From NCBI RefSeq assembly GCF_052050035.1, contig NZ_CP189882.1:4154001-4218000 (forward strand): a DNA stretch of 64,000 nt. Direction: 5' to 3'. A model generated the notes under the pieces. That model was not told the DNA's origin and made no database searches. It worked only from the letters and a program-made list of their open reading frames with translations. A program made the translations under genes and the position numbers. This stretch comes from Symbiopectobacterium purcellii_A. GTDB lineage: Bacteria; Pseudomonadota; Gammaproteobacteria; Enterobacterales; Enterobacteriaceae. Position 1 is the first letter of the stretch. Each line of letters starts with the position of its first letter. This document shows, piece after piece, positions 17,637-27,843 of the stretch.

Positions 17637-18008
17637 ATGACAAAATACCCTCATCAATAAAAAGGCACCCTGGTTTTGGCATTGATCGCAGGTTTATCGG
17701 TCAATGGTTCATTTGCCTCCTTGTTCAGTTCAATCGTGCCCTTTTCCGTCTTTCCGCTGGTTGCGCTGGTGCTTTCGGTTTACTGCCTGCACCAGCGTTA
17801 CCTCAATATTGAGATGCCTGAAGGCATACCGCTGCTGGCCGCCGCCTGCTTTTTACTGGGGCTGCTGCTGTATAGCGCATTGGTTCGCGTTGAATACCCA
17901 CAGATTGGCTCCAACTTCCTGCCTTCGTTACTGTGTGTCGTGTTGGTGTTCTGGATTGGCTTGCGGCTTAAAAAGCGCCTCCCGGTAGACAACGCGCCTG
18001 CATCCTGA
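17637..18008 (+). pseudogene. yijD: yijD, inner-membrane protein gene with nonsense codon
   Basis: YijD is a small conserved inner-membrane protein of unknown role encoded after fabR. The ATG at 17637 with a GGGAG site is followed by TKYPHQ and then an in-frame TAA at codon 8. The rest (KGTLVLALIAGLSVNGSFAS onward) is collinear with E. coli YijD, with four hydrophobic segments and the RVEYPQIGSNF loop. Unless translation restarts downstream, no protein is made. The IS630 copy just upstream also removes the fabR promoter. Confidence 0.85.
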
Positions 18009-18037
18009 TGGTCACGTTTTCGCGATGAAGAAAACGG

Positions 18038-19141
18038 TTACGCCTTCTTCTCTAACAGCACGCCGCATTCAATATGATGGGTATAGGGAAACTGATCGAA
18101 CAGCGCCAGACGAGTGATACGGTGCGTCGTCGTGAGTTGGGTCAGGTTGTTGCACAGGGTTTCCGGGTTGCAGGAGATGTAGAGGATGTGCGAGTAACCC
18201 TGCACCATGGACAGCGTTTGGTCGTCCAGGCCGCTACGGGGTGGATCGACAAAAATGGTGTCGCACTGATATTCGGACAAATCGATACCCTGCAAACGGG
18301 TAAATTCACGCTGACCCTGTAGCGCTTGGGTGAATTCTTCTGCCGACATGCGAATAATCTGCACGTTATCAATCTGGTTCGCGGCGATGTTGAATTGTGC
18401 CGCGGCGACGGACGGTTTGGCGATTTCGGTGGCTAATACACGATTGAAATTACGTGCCAAGGCCAATGAGAAGTTGCCATTACCGCAATAAAGCTCGAGC
18501 AGATCGCCTTTTGAGCCTGCAGTAGCCTTCAGCGCCCACTCCAGCATTTGGATATTGATGGCGGCATTGGGCTGGGTAAAGCTGTTTGCCACCTGACGGT
18601 AGATAATCTCACGCCCGGCGACGGGTAGGCGTTCATCCACATAATCTCTGTCGAGACAGATTTTAGTTTTTGTTGCCCGGCCAATCAGTTGCAGAGCGAA
18701 CCCCTGAGCGCGCAGTGTATCGCGCAGCGCGCGCGCCTGTTGTTGCCACGCGTCATCTAACGCTTTGTGGTAGATAAATGTCACCACGACTTCACCGCTC
18801 ATCGTCGACAGATAGTCAATCTGAAACAGCTTGTGACGCAGTATCACATCGTTGCGTAGTGCATCGATCAGAATGGGCATGAGTCGATTAATCAACGCAC
18901 TGGCCACAGGGAATTGATCGACCCTGACCCGCTGTTTGGTCTGCTGATCGAACATGATGTGGTAGAGATCGTCACCTTCGTGCCACATGCGAAATTCGGC
19001 CCGCATGCGGTAATGACTCTCAGGGGAACGGAACACCTCTGGCTCTGGCGCAGTAAAGGGCACCATCATCTGCCGTAGACGTTCCGTCTTTTCCGCAAGC
19101 AGGTCGTCATACTGTTCGATGGGCAGGTTCTCTGGCGTCAT
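18038..19141 (-). CDS. trmA: tRNA (uracil-5-)-methyltransferase
   Basis: TrmA makes 5-methyluridine at position 54 of tRNAs, using S-adenosylmethionine. The 367-residue protein is full length. The SAM-binding motif LELYCGNGNFSLALA, the FVDPPRSGLDD motif and the catalytic cysteine in YISCNPETLCNNL are all present. It is divergent from btuB, as in E. coli, and follows yijD convergently. Intact. One tRNA in this window (34022) oddly lacks the target U54. Confidence 0.96.
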   Translation of the reverse strand: MTPENLPIEQYDDLLAEKTERLRQMMVPFTAPEPEVFRSPESHYRMRAEFRMWHEGDDLYHIMFDQQTKQRVRVDQFPVASALINRLMPILIDALRNDVILRHKLFQIDYLSTMSGEVVVTFIYHKALDDAWQQQARALRDTLRAQGFALQLIGRATKTKICLDRDYVDERLPVAGREIIYRQVANSFTQPNAAINIQMLEWALKATAGSKGDLLELYCGNGNFSLALARNFNRVLATEIAKPSVAAAQFNIAANQIDNVQIIRMSAEEFTQALQGQREFTRLQGIDLSEYQCDTIFVDPPRSGLDDQTLSMVQGYSHILYISCNPETLCNNLTQLTTTHRITRLALFDQFPYTHHIECGVLLEKKA

Positions 19142-19285
19142 GGTGTTCTCGGCTTCAAAACGATGAAAAGAAGTTTACTGGCCGGCATTGTAGGGCATAT
19201 CGAAGGGATGTCCAGCGTTGTTGCTGCGATAATAATCTCGCATCGCGGAAGTCTAGATATCCGTAAGCGGCTATCGTAGCATAGC

Positions 19286-19338
19286 GTGCCGGTATTGCAC
19301 TGTGTGCTGAAGCAGTGTGAGTTAAAAGGGAATCCAGT
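19286..19338 (+). promoter_or_regulatory. btuB cobalamin riboswitch, 5' part
   Basis: GTGCCGGTATTGCACTGTG followed by GAGTTAAAAGGGAATCCAGT is the start of the cobalamin aptamer, matching the E. coli btuB leader. It is cut after CCAGT by element C. The remainder resumes at 25263 after nearly 6 kb of nested IS, with AGT duplicated. Confidence 0.85.
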
Positions 19339-20026
19339 AAGCGTGTTGCTTAATAGTGAAATAAGGGTGTTTCGGTGATTGAAGTAAATTTTACGCTGTT
19401 CTGAGATGGAAATTCCAAAGACCGGCGCTAAGGAGTAAGAAGGTATCATCAATAAAGAGTCTACGATTCCGTAAAATTTGAGACTGTAAAATAATCTGTG
19501 TAAATTGCATTTTGAGGAAAACCTTCAAAGGATAACAAAATGCCTATCAGCAACGAACTTATTGACCAACTGCTTCAAGATTGTCACTCCCCTCAGGATC
19601 TGCTGGGTGAATCAGGCCTACTCAAGGTGCTGACTAAAAGACTGGCGGAACGGGTTCTTGAAGCTGAGATGGAGATGCACCTTGGGTATGCTAAGCATGA
19701 CCCGGCAGGTAATCATTCAGGCAACTCCCGCAATGGCAAGACATCCAAGAGCGTACGTAGCCAAAATGGGGAGATCGAGCTCGATATTCCGCGCGACCGC
19801 AACAGTACCTTCGAGCCGACACTGATCGGTAAGAACGAAAAACAGCTTAACGGCTTCGATGACCGCATTATTTCTCTAAACTAGTTGCTGAATAGAGACT
19901 TGCATTTTTTGTCATGCTATTGAGAATAAAAAGAGGTTTAACTTAGAGAATAAAGGTTTGAAATGATCAACAAAGAGCGGTTGTTACGAGATAATCGTTT
20001 ATGTAAAGCAATCATTGGATTATCAG

Positions 20027-21082
20027 GGCTTTGTTGAATAAATCGAACTTTCAGGGGATCGCCGGATCAAAGCACTATCATCGCTCCCGATAGCAGCTCC
20101 CCATGGCAAAGCAAAAGTTTAAAATCACCAACTGGCCCACCTACAACAAAGCACTCAGACAACGCGGCTCCCTGACGGTCTGGCTTGATGAGTCGGCCAT
20201 CGCTGCATGGACTGACAGTTCTTCGCCTGAAGGTCGTGGTCGGCCGCTTTACTACACCGATATGGCTGTTACCACGGTTTTGATGATAAAGCGCGTGTTT
20301 AACCTGTCGCTCCGGGCATTACAGGGCTTTGTCGACTCGGTTTTTACACTGATGAACCTGCCACTGCGCTGCCCGGACTACTCTCTGGTCAGTCGGCGGG
20401 CACAAACCGTCAGTATCAGCATAAAAACGCCAACGCGTGGTGAAATCTCGCATCTGGTCATCGACAGTACCGGTCTGAAGGTCTTTGGCGAAGGTGAATG
20501 GAAAGTCAGGCAGCATGGGGCTGACAGACGAAGAGTGTGGCGCAAGCTTCATCTGGCAGCAGACAGTGCGACGCATGAGATTATCTGTGCCGACTTATCG
20601 CTCAGCGGAACGACAGATGCGCAGGCACTGCCGTGCCTGATTAACCAAACCCACCGAAAAATCAGGGAAGTGTCAGCAGACGGTGCTTATGACGCCCGTT
20701 ACTGCCACGATGCGTTGCTAAGAAAGAAAATCAGGCCCCTTATCCCGCCGCGAAGCGGAGCCAAATACTGGCCGGACAAGTACCATGAACGTAACCATGC
20801 GGTGGCGAATCAGCGTCTGAGCGGGAGTAATGATATGTGGAAAAAGAAAGTGGGTTATCACCGGCGTTCAGTGGCAGAAACAGCGATGTTCCGCATAAAA
20901 ACTTTGCTGGGTGGCCATCTGAGCCTGCGTGACTATGAGGCTCAAGTAGGTGAAGCCATAGCGATGGTCAAAGCGCTGAACCGTATGACGTTGTTGGGTA
21001 TGCCACACAGCGTCAGGATAGGATAACAGGTGTAGCAGAGGGAGTCATCCTGTCGGCTAATTCTGATTTATTCAACAAAGCC
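20027..21082 (+). mobile_element. IS903-type (IS5 family) element, copy 2, complete
   Basis: 1056 bp with 18-bp perfect ends GGCTTTGTTGAATAAATC and complement, and the 9-bp target duplication GATTATCAG on each side. Length, ends and duplication match the IS903 group. Confidence 0.97.
20103..21026 (+). CDS. IS903-type transposase, intact
   Basis: A complete 307-residue IS5-family transposase. The DDE residues fall in HLVIDSTGLKVFG (Asp), VSADGAYDARYCHD (Asp) and RSVAETAMFRIKTLLG (Glu, with the R and K of the YREK-like signature). Start ATGGCAAAGCAA. It is undamaged and is the likely source of mobility for the MITE-F elements, which share its outer 14 bases and its 9-bp duplication size. Confidence 0.95.
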   Translation: MAKQKFKITNWPTYNKALRQRGSLTVWLDESAIAAWTDSSSPEGRGRPLYYTDMAVTTVLMIKRVFNLSLRALQGFVDSVFTLMNLPLRCPDYSLVSRRAQTVSISIKTPTRGEISHLVIDSTGLKVFGEGEWKVRQHGADRRRVWRKLHLAADSATHEIICADLSLSGTTDAQALPCLINQTHRKIREVSADGAYDARYCHDALLRKKIRPLIPPRSGAKYWPDKYHERNHAVANQRLSGSNDMWKKKVGYHRRSVAETAMFRIKTLLGGHLSLRDYEAQVGEAIAMVKALNRMTLLGMPHSVRIG

Positions 21083-21667
21083 GATTATCAGTCGAAGAAT
21101 TGAAAAATTTAGCCGCTGAATTTTCAGCTTGTTATTTGATTTATCGGAAAAAGAATCGAAAAGATCACGAGCGGCAGATGGGTGCAGGGCAGAAAGGATT
21201 TATCCCAACCCCATTAGATAAACTGCTTTTTATTTTATTGTATTTAAAATGTTATCCGACCTATGATTTGCAAGGACTTCTTTTTGGTTTAGATAGAACA
21301 CGGGTATGTCGCTGGGTAAAAATATTATTGCCGGTTTTAGAGATGACCTTGGGGCGAGAGTGTGTTTTGCCCGCTCGTCAAATTCGCTCTGCTGAGGAAT
21401 TTTTTTGCGCCTTTCCTGGAGTTAAAGACGTCTTTATTGATGGGACAGAGCGACCTGTCCAAAAGCCTAAGAATCTGCGTCGGCGAAAAAAAATGTATTC
21501 GGGAAAGAAAAGACAGACCACTCGAAAAGGGCTTATTATGACTGACGAAACAAGGCAAATTGGATTTATCCCCATGAGCAAAAATGGGCGCCGTCACGAT
21601 AAACGCTTACTCGATAAAGTCGATATAATTCGCCATATTCCTCCTGAGGTATAGCCAAGCGACTTAA

Positions 21668-22695
21668 TTTTGATTACACCATATGGACTGAGAACAAACT
21701 CTCTGTATCGCAACCCATCTCTCTTTTTTTGCTTTTTGCTTGTGCCCATTTATGCTCAATTGGGTTAAGATCTGGCGAATATGTAGGCAAATACTCCACC
21801 ATATACCCTGCATCGATGATGACTTGTTGAATATTATGTTTTTTGTGAAAAGTGGCATTGTCCATCATGATTACACTGTTTTTAGGGAGTACTGGGATAA
21901 GGACTTGTGTGACCCAGGCATAGAAAACATCGCTGTTAATATTGATATCAAATAATCCGATAGCAAACAGCGTTGTGCCTAATAAAGCGCCGATAACATT
22001 TGTTCTTCCCCTAGCTCCCCAGTTCTTCAGGCCAAAACACCGTTGACCTTTTGGGGAATAGCCGTGAGTCCGTGGGGTATCGTGTGAAAAACCACTTTCA
22101 TCAATAAAAACAATAGGTTTACCTTCTTTTTCATACTGTTGTTTTTTTTGTTGAAATCCCTGCCGGGCGTTTTCGTCGGCTTTCGGATGACGTAGCGTTT
22201 TTTTTTATAGGTCAATCCCAGCTTTTTAAGCGCTTGCCAAATGGCCTTCTGACAAACGCCAAAACGCTCTGCACGTTCTTTTTGGTAAGCATCTGGATAT
22301 TGTTCAACATCTTTTATCAACTCGGATTTATCGATCTTTCGCTGACGCGTGGTCGATGCTTTTGAGGCTTTGTTGAATAATTTAACCGTTTGATTTACAT
22401 CTTCTTTAGGTAGAATGCATGTACAGAGACTGTATTTTGTTAGAACGACAAATCAAGTAGTTAGCACAATAAAAAGCATTACGGCTGGAAAACTTAGTTG
22501 TTGAAGTGTTATAATAATTATGTAAATCAGCATGTTAAATTATTCAACAAAGCCTGCTTTTGACTCTATTTGATTAATCCAACGCGATACAGAGGCAGGG
22601 CCAATCCGAAATTGCTTCGCTGTTTCTCGGATACTCAACCCTTCGTTTTTCCGTGTAGATATCACTTTACGTCTAAAATCAATTGAATAGCTCAT
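21668..22695 (-). pseudogene. IS630 transposase, frameshifted and interrupted
   Basis: Same protein family as the copy at 16772. It is split by a MITE-F between the codons for ESKAS and TTRQRK, and shifted by an A9 tract after TYKK. The C-terminal part ends SLFSVHMV. Confidence 0.85.
22366..22554. repeat. MITE-F copy (189 bp), divergent
   Basis: Full length with 9-bp duplication TGCTTTTGA, but carrying about twenty base differences from the other copies. It is the oldest or a distinct subtype. Confidence 0.93.
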
Positions 22696-23175
22696 TTAAA
22701 TAATGTAATCAAAATTAAGTCGTTTAGCTATAACCATCTGGGCAGATACCGGTTTTCAAGGTATAGATAAACAGCATCCTAATACACAAATCCTAAAAAA
22801 AGGAACTCGAAAAAGACCTTTATCGCCTGAACAAAAACAAGAAAATAAAATAATCTCGGGCATCCGTATTACAGTTGAACACGCCATCGCGGGTATCAAG
22901 CGCCTCGGTTGCATGACCCAAATTTTACGGAATCGTAGACCCTTTATTGATGATACCTTCTTACTCCTTAGCGCCGGTCTTTGGAATTTCCATCTCAGAA
23001 CAGCGTAAAATTTACTTCAATCACCGAAACACCCTTATTTCACTATTAAGCAACACGCTTTCTATATTCCAGAGGGTTATCAACCCGTGATATTCAGGCA
23101 CACTTTAAAGAAGTCTACGGGGTCGATGTTTCCGCTGGCTTCATTTCTCAAGTGACCAATGCTGTGATGGATGAC

Positions 23176-23364
23176 GGCTTTGTTGAATAATTTAACCGTT
23201 TGATTTACATCTTCTTTAGTTAGAATGCATTTACAGAGAATGTATTTTGTTAGAACGACAAATCAAATAGTTAGCACAATAAAAAGCATTCCGAGAGGAA
23301 AAATTAGTCGTTGAAATTTTATAATGCTTATATAAATCAGTATCTTAAATTATTCAACAAAGCC
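23176..23364. repeat. MITE-F copy (189 bp)
   Basis: Inserted in IS256 copy 3, with target duplication ATGGATGAC. Confidence 0.95.
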
Positions 23365-23870
23365 ATGGATGACGTTAAGCGCTGGCAGCAACGGCCGCTG
23401 GATGCGCTTTATCCCATTGTTTACCTTGACTGTATTGTTGTCAAAAGCCAGGACGGCGGAGCCGTGGCCAACAAGTCTGTTTATCTGGCCCTCGGCGTCA
23501 ACGGCCAGGGCGAAAAATAGCTGCTGGGGCTATGGATAGCCAAAACTGAGGGGGCCAAGTTCTGGTTATCTGTGATGACAGAACTGAAAAATCGTGGGCT
23601 AAAGGACATCTTCGTCGCCTGCTGCGATGGCCTGAAAGGCTTTCCTGATGCCATTGAAGCTGTTTACCCGCATACGCGGGTACAGCTCTGCATTGTGCAT
23701 CAGGTGCGGAACTCGCTGCGCTACGTCGGCTGGAAAGAGCGTAAGGCCGTTGCTGCTGACCTGCGCACCATCTATAGTTCCGCAACGCTAGAGGGCGCTG
23801 AAGAGGCCCTGGATGCCTTCGCGGCCAAATGGGATGAGCAGTTCCCGACGATCAGCCCGTCGTGTAGAAA

Positions 23871-23966
23871 TATAGCCAAGCGACATTATTTTGATAACAG
23901 CCAGCTATGCTTCTTTGCCGCATATCAGGGCATAGGATGTAATCATTTTTAAGTCGGTTGGCTATA
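23871..23966. repeat. MITE-E copy (96 bp with TA repeats)
   Basis: TATAGCCAAGCGACATTATT ... AAGTCGGTTGGCTATA in IS256 copy 3. The arms are imperfectly complementary over about 40 bases each, giving a hairpin. Confidence 0.93.
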
Positions 23967-24542
23967 ATTGGGAACGTCTCATCGTCATTTTTGACTTTCC
24001 GCCGGAGATCCGCAAGGTTATCTACACCACCAACGCGATAGAGTCGTTAAATGCTTCATTGCGCAAGATAACGAAAACGCGACGAATATTTCCAACGGAT
24101 GACTCGGTGATAAAATTACTCTATCTAGCCTTGCATAATATCTCTGCTAAATGGACCTTGCCAATCAGAGACTGGAAACCTGCTATGAGCCAATTCATGT
24201 TGATGTATGGAGAACGAATCTCCGGTTAAGCAATGGAGCCATTTACACAAAATTCTTTACAGACTCAAATTTGGGTCATGCAACCGAGGCGCTTGATACC
24301 CGCGATGGCGTGTTCAACTGTAATACGGATGCCCGAGATTATTTTATTTTCTTGTTTTTGTTCAGGCGATAAAGGTCTTTTTCGAGTTCCTTTTTTTGGG
24401 ATTTGTGTATTAGGATGCTGTTTATCTATACCTTGAAAACCGGTATCTGCCCAGATGGTTACCTCAGGAGGAATATGGCGAATTATATCGACTTTATCGA
24501 GTAAGCGTTTATCGTGACGGCGCCCATTTTTGCTCATGGGGA

Positions 24543-24638
24543 TATAGCCAAGCGACATTATTTTGATAACAGCCAGCTATGCTTCTTTGCCGCATATCAG
24601 GGCATAGGATGTAATCATTTTTAAGTCGGTTGGCTATA
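24543..24638. repeat. MITE-E copy
   Basis: Full copy at TA in the transposase gene of element C copy 2. Confidence 0.93.
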
Positions 24639-25262
24639 AATCCAATTTGCCTTGTTTCGTCAGTCATAATAAGCCCTTTTCGAGTGGTCTGTCTTTTCTT
24701 TCCCGAATACATTTTTTTTCGCCGACGCAGATTCTTAGGCTTTTGGACAGGTCGCTCTGTCCCATCAATAAAGACGTCTTTAACTCCAGGAAAGGCGCGA
24801 AAAAATTCCTCAGCAGAGCGAATTTGACGAGCGGGCAAAACACATTCTCGCCCAAAGGTCATCTCTAAAACCGGCAATAATATTTTTACCCAGCGACATA
24901 CCCGTGTTCTATCTAAACCAAAAAGAAGTCCTTGCAAATCATAGGTCGGATAACATTTTAAATACAATAAAATAAAAAGCAGTTTATCTAATGGGGTTGG
25001 GATAAATCCTTTCTGCCCTGCACCCATCTGCCGCTCGTGATCTTTTCGATTCTTTTTCCGATAAATCAAATAACAAGCTGAAAATTCAGCGGCTAAATTT
25101 TTCAATTCTTCGACTGATAATCCAATGATTGCTTTACATAAACGATTATCTCGTAACAACCGCTCTTTGTTGATCATTTCAAACCTTTATTCTCTAAGTT
25201 AAACCTCTTTTTATTCTCAATAGCCTGACAAAAAATGCAAGTCTCTATTCAGCAACTAGTTT

Positions 25263-25470
25263 AGTGAAAATCTGGAGCTGACGCGCAGCGGTAAGGGGAA
25301 GGGAAACGACAGCATTAAATGCAGACACTGCCTGCGGGTGGGAAGTCGTCGTTTCTGATTGCAACAGCAATGTCACTCGAGCCCGAAGACCTGCCGGTTT
25401 ACGTCGCAATGTTCACGATCGTCGCGAGCTATCGATTGTGGTAATGCGGCATCCGCAATGTGATTTGGAT
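25263..25470 (+). promoter_or_regulatory. btuB cobalamin riboswitch, 3' part
   Basis: Resumes the aptamer with AATCTGGAGCTGACGCGCAG, then the conserved AGACACTGCCTGCGGGTGGG and GCCCGAAGACCTGCCGG. After it come the GCGGCATCC and GGATGC segments that form the expression-platform hairpin near the btuB start. Separated from its 5' part by 5.9 kb, it cannot fold as a switch. Confidence 0.85.
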
Positions 25471-25479
25471 GCTAACTAC

Positions 25480-25808
25480 ATGTCTTATAAAAAATTATCG
25501 CTGCTGGCGGCGCTCTCTGTCACGGCTTTTTCTGGCTGGGCACAGCAAACTGACAACAACACCATGGTGGTTACCGCTAACCGTTTTCAACAGCCGGTTA
25601 ATACGGTGTTGGCGCCTACAACAGTGGTGACTCGCGAAGATATTGACCGCTGGCAGGCGAAGAGCTTGACTGACGTGATGCGCCGTTTGCCGGGGGTGGA
25701 TATTGGGCAGAATGGTGGGTTGGGGCAAATGAGTTCTATGTTTATTCGTGGCACCAATTCTAACCATGCTCTGATTTTAATCGACGGTATACGTTTGAAT
25801 CAGTCTGG
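25480..25808 (+). pseudogene. btuB: btuB N-terminal fragment
   Basis: BtuB is the TonB-dependent outer-membrane transporter of vitamin B12. This piece encodes the signal peptide (MSYKKLSLLAALSVTAFSGWA), the TonB box (NTMVVTANRF) and the start of the plug domain (DVMRRLPGVDIGQNGG, MFIRGTNSNHALILIDG). It stops at NQSG, where IS630 copy 4 is inserted. Confidence 0.93.
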
Positions 25809-26698
25809 TATAGCCAAGCGACTTAATTTTGATTACACCATATGGACTGAGAACAAACTCTCTGTATCGCAACCCATCTCTCTTTTTTTGCTTTTTGCTT
25901 TTTGCTTGTGCCCATTTATGCTCAATTGGGTTAAGATCTGGCGAATATGTAGGCAAATACTCCACCATATACCCTGCATCGATGATGACTTGTTGAATAT
26001 TATGTTTTTTGTGAAAAGTGGCATTGTCCATCATGATTACACTGTTTTTAGGGAGTACTGGGATAAGGACTTGTGTGACCCAGGCATAGAAAACATCGCT
26101 GTTAATATTGATATCAAATAATCCGATAGCAAACAGCGTTGTGCCTAATAAAGCGCCGATAACATTTGTTCTTCCCCTAGCTCCCCAGTTCTTCAGGCCA
26201 AAACAACGTTGACCTTTTGGGGAATAGCCGTGAGTCCGTGGGGCATCGTGTGAAAAACCACTTTCATCAATAAAAACAATAGGTTTACCTTCTTTTTCAT
26301 ACTGTTGTTTTTTTTGTTGAAATCCCTGCCGGGCGTTTTCGTCGGCTTTCGGATGACGTAGAGTTTTTTTATAGGTCAATCCCAGCTTTTTAAGCGCTTG
26401 CCAAATGGCCTTCTGACAAACGCCAAAACGCTCTGCACGTTCTTTTTGGTAAGCATCTGGATATTGTTCAACATCTTTTATCAACTCGGATTTATCGATC
26501 TTTCGCTGACGCGTGGTCGATGCTTTTGACTCTATTTGATTAATCCAACGCGATACAGAGGCAGGGCCAATCCGAAATTGCTTCGCTGTTTCTCGGATAC
26601 TCAACCCTTCGTTTTTCCGTGTAGATATCACTTTACGTCTAAAATCAATTGAATAGCTCATTTAAATAATGTAATCAAAATTAAGTCGTTTAGCTATA
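25809..26698 (-). mobile_element. IS630-family element, copy 4
   Basis: Starts at TA in btuB. Its other end abuts IS481 copy 1 directly at 26699, so btuB sequence between the two has been deleted. It has an A7 tract and a three-unit heptamer repeat. Confidence 0.92.
25825..26661 (-). CDS. IS630 transposase, single frame with altered C terminus
   Basis: The only copy with helix-turn-helix and DDE domains in one frame: MSYSIDFRRK, GLTYKKTLRHPKADENARQG, VFIDESGFSHDAP, VIMMDNATFHKKH, YSPDLNPIEHKWAQAKSK. A third GCTTTTT-type heptamer unit near 25895 shifts the end to QKKRDGLRYREFVLSPYG, and the frame leaves the element into btuB antisense, stopping at 25777. The catalytic residues are all present, so it may retain activity; the other copies end SLFSVHMV. 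Confidence 0.75.
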
Positions 26699-27843
26699 TG
26701 TACTAGCTCAGACCTGATCTGACAGTTACCGGTTATTTATACAGGTGTCTGTCAGATTACATCCGGTTCAGATCCTTTTCTGCCCAGACCCGTTTTCCAT
26801 CAAGTAACGTGGCCATTGGCGTTCGCCCGCAGCACATTTTTCCCTGATGAGTTCGCTCATTATTGTAATGCCACAACCAGTTGTCCAGATCTGCCTGCAG
26901 GCTCTCCAGGTCCCCATATAACTTCTTGCGGAACGTAACCTGATAAAAATCCTGCAAAATCGTTTTATGGAAGCGCTCGCAGATGCCGTTCGTTTGCGGA
27001 GACATCGCCTTCGTTTTTGTATGGTCGATATCGTTGATGGCCAGATACAGCTGGTAATCATGCTGCCCCACCTTACCACAGTACTCCGTTCCCCTGTCGG
27101 TCAGTATTCTCAGCATCGGCAGTCCCTGAGCCTCGTAGAACGGCAGTACGCGATCATTTAGCAGGTCGGCGGCAGTGATCGGCGTTTTACTCGTATAAAG
27201 CTTGCAGTGTGCCACTTTCGAGTACGTATCCACGAACGTCTGCTGGTAGATACGGCCCACCGCTTTCAGATTGCCAACGTAGAAGGTGTCCTGCGACCCG
27301 AGATAACCCGGATGAGCCGTCTCGATTTCGCCGCTGGCCTCATCATCATGCGCCTTTTTCTCCAGCGCTGCGATTTGGACATCGGTAAGCACGATGCCTT
27401 CTCTGGCAACTTTTTCCTCAAGCGCCTTCAGGCGTTTACGGAAGTTCTCCAGATCGTGCCGTTGCCAGATGGACCGCACGCCGCTGGCGGAGATAAATAC
27501 GCCTTTTTTACGCAGCTCATTACTGGTCCGGTGCTGCCCGTGGGCCGGGAACTCAACGGCATATTCAACAACCGCGCGTTCAGTGGCTTCGTCGGCGCGG
27601 TTTGCACTGGTCAAGTAAATCAGGACACTTTTTTCTCAGCCATTTGTTCATAACGCACCGGAGACAGATCCCCGTTAGCGGCATGATGCCTGTGTAGGTT
27701 GTAGTAGCGGATATACGTCGCCACATCCTGCTCCATGTAAGCCCGTGTTGGCTGGGGTACCAGCAGCAACCATTCATGTTTCAGACTGCCCCAGAAGCGC
27801 TCCATCACCGCATTATCCCAGCAGGCACCCACGTCTCCCATAC

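Larger units (their letters stand above)
21650..22732 (-). mobile_element. IS630-family element, copy 3, carrying a MITE-F
   Basis: Inserted at TA in element C copy 3 (GAGG-TA-ACC). It carries a MITE-F at 22366-22554. Its transposase has an A9 tract. Confidence 0.92.
19963..23007 (+). pseudogene. Element C transposase split by IS903 and IS630
   Basis: Begins MINKERLLRDNRLCKAIIGLS, is cut by IS903, continues VEELKNLAAEFSAC to IIRHIPPEV, is cut by IS630, and finishes with ADTGFQGI, VEHAIAGIKR and LWNFHLRTA. The A tract has eight A, as in most copies. Otherwise the frame would be open; disabled only by insertions. Confidence 0.85.
19878..23060 (+). mobile_element. Element C, copy 3, inside IS256 copy 3
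   Basis: Left end AAACTAGTTGCTGAATAGAG, right end ...AAGCAACACGCTT, with TCT on both sides as 3-bp duplication. It contains the intact IS903 copy 2 (20027-21082) and IS630 copy 3 (21650-22732). Confidence 0.9.
19540..24229 (+). pseudogene. IS256 transposase, broken in four places
   Basis: Collinear with the intact 403-residue transposase if the inserts are removed: MPISNELIDQ to DDRIISL, then RGLSTRDIQ, MDDVKRW, FWLS, and NWERL to MLMYGERISG. Also carries an amber codon after GQGEK (23518-23520). Not functional. Confidence 0.88.
19480..24266 (+). mobile_element. IS256-family element, copy 3, interrupted
   Basis: Ends GAGACTGTAAAATAATCTGT and ...CTTTACAGACTC, inserted in element C copy 2 with AAATTT present on both sides. 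The transposase frame (19540-24229) is broken by element C copy 3 (19878-23060), a MITE-F (23176), a stop in place of Glu near 23518 (KNS-type TAG in GEK-ELLG), and a MITE-E (23871). Confidence 0.9.
19339..25262 (-). mobile_element. Element C, copy 2 (outermost of a nested stack)
   Basis: Right end AAGCGTGTTGCTTAATAGTG at 19339 and left end at 25262, flanked by the 3-bp duplication AGT, inserted in the btuB riboswitch. The transposase gene (start 25177) is split by a MITE-E at 24543 and by IS256 copy 3 (19480-24266). Confidence 0.9.

Noticed and set aside
23176..23364. A short open frame (MKFYNAYINQ) recurring in MITE-F copies
   Set aside because: It recurs only because the MITE is repeated, runs out of the element into different flanks, and lacks a ribosome site; no evidence that it is a gene.
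25438..26121. A 227-codon frame on + from btuB into IS630
   Set aside because: Beyond NQSG it reads the IS630 transposase gene on its antisense strand; the apparent fusion is a chance open frame.
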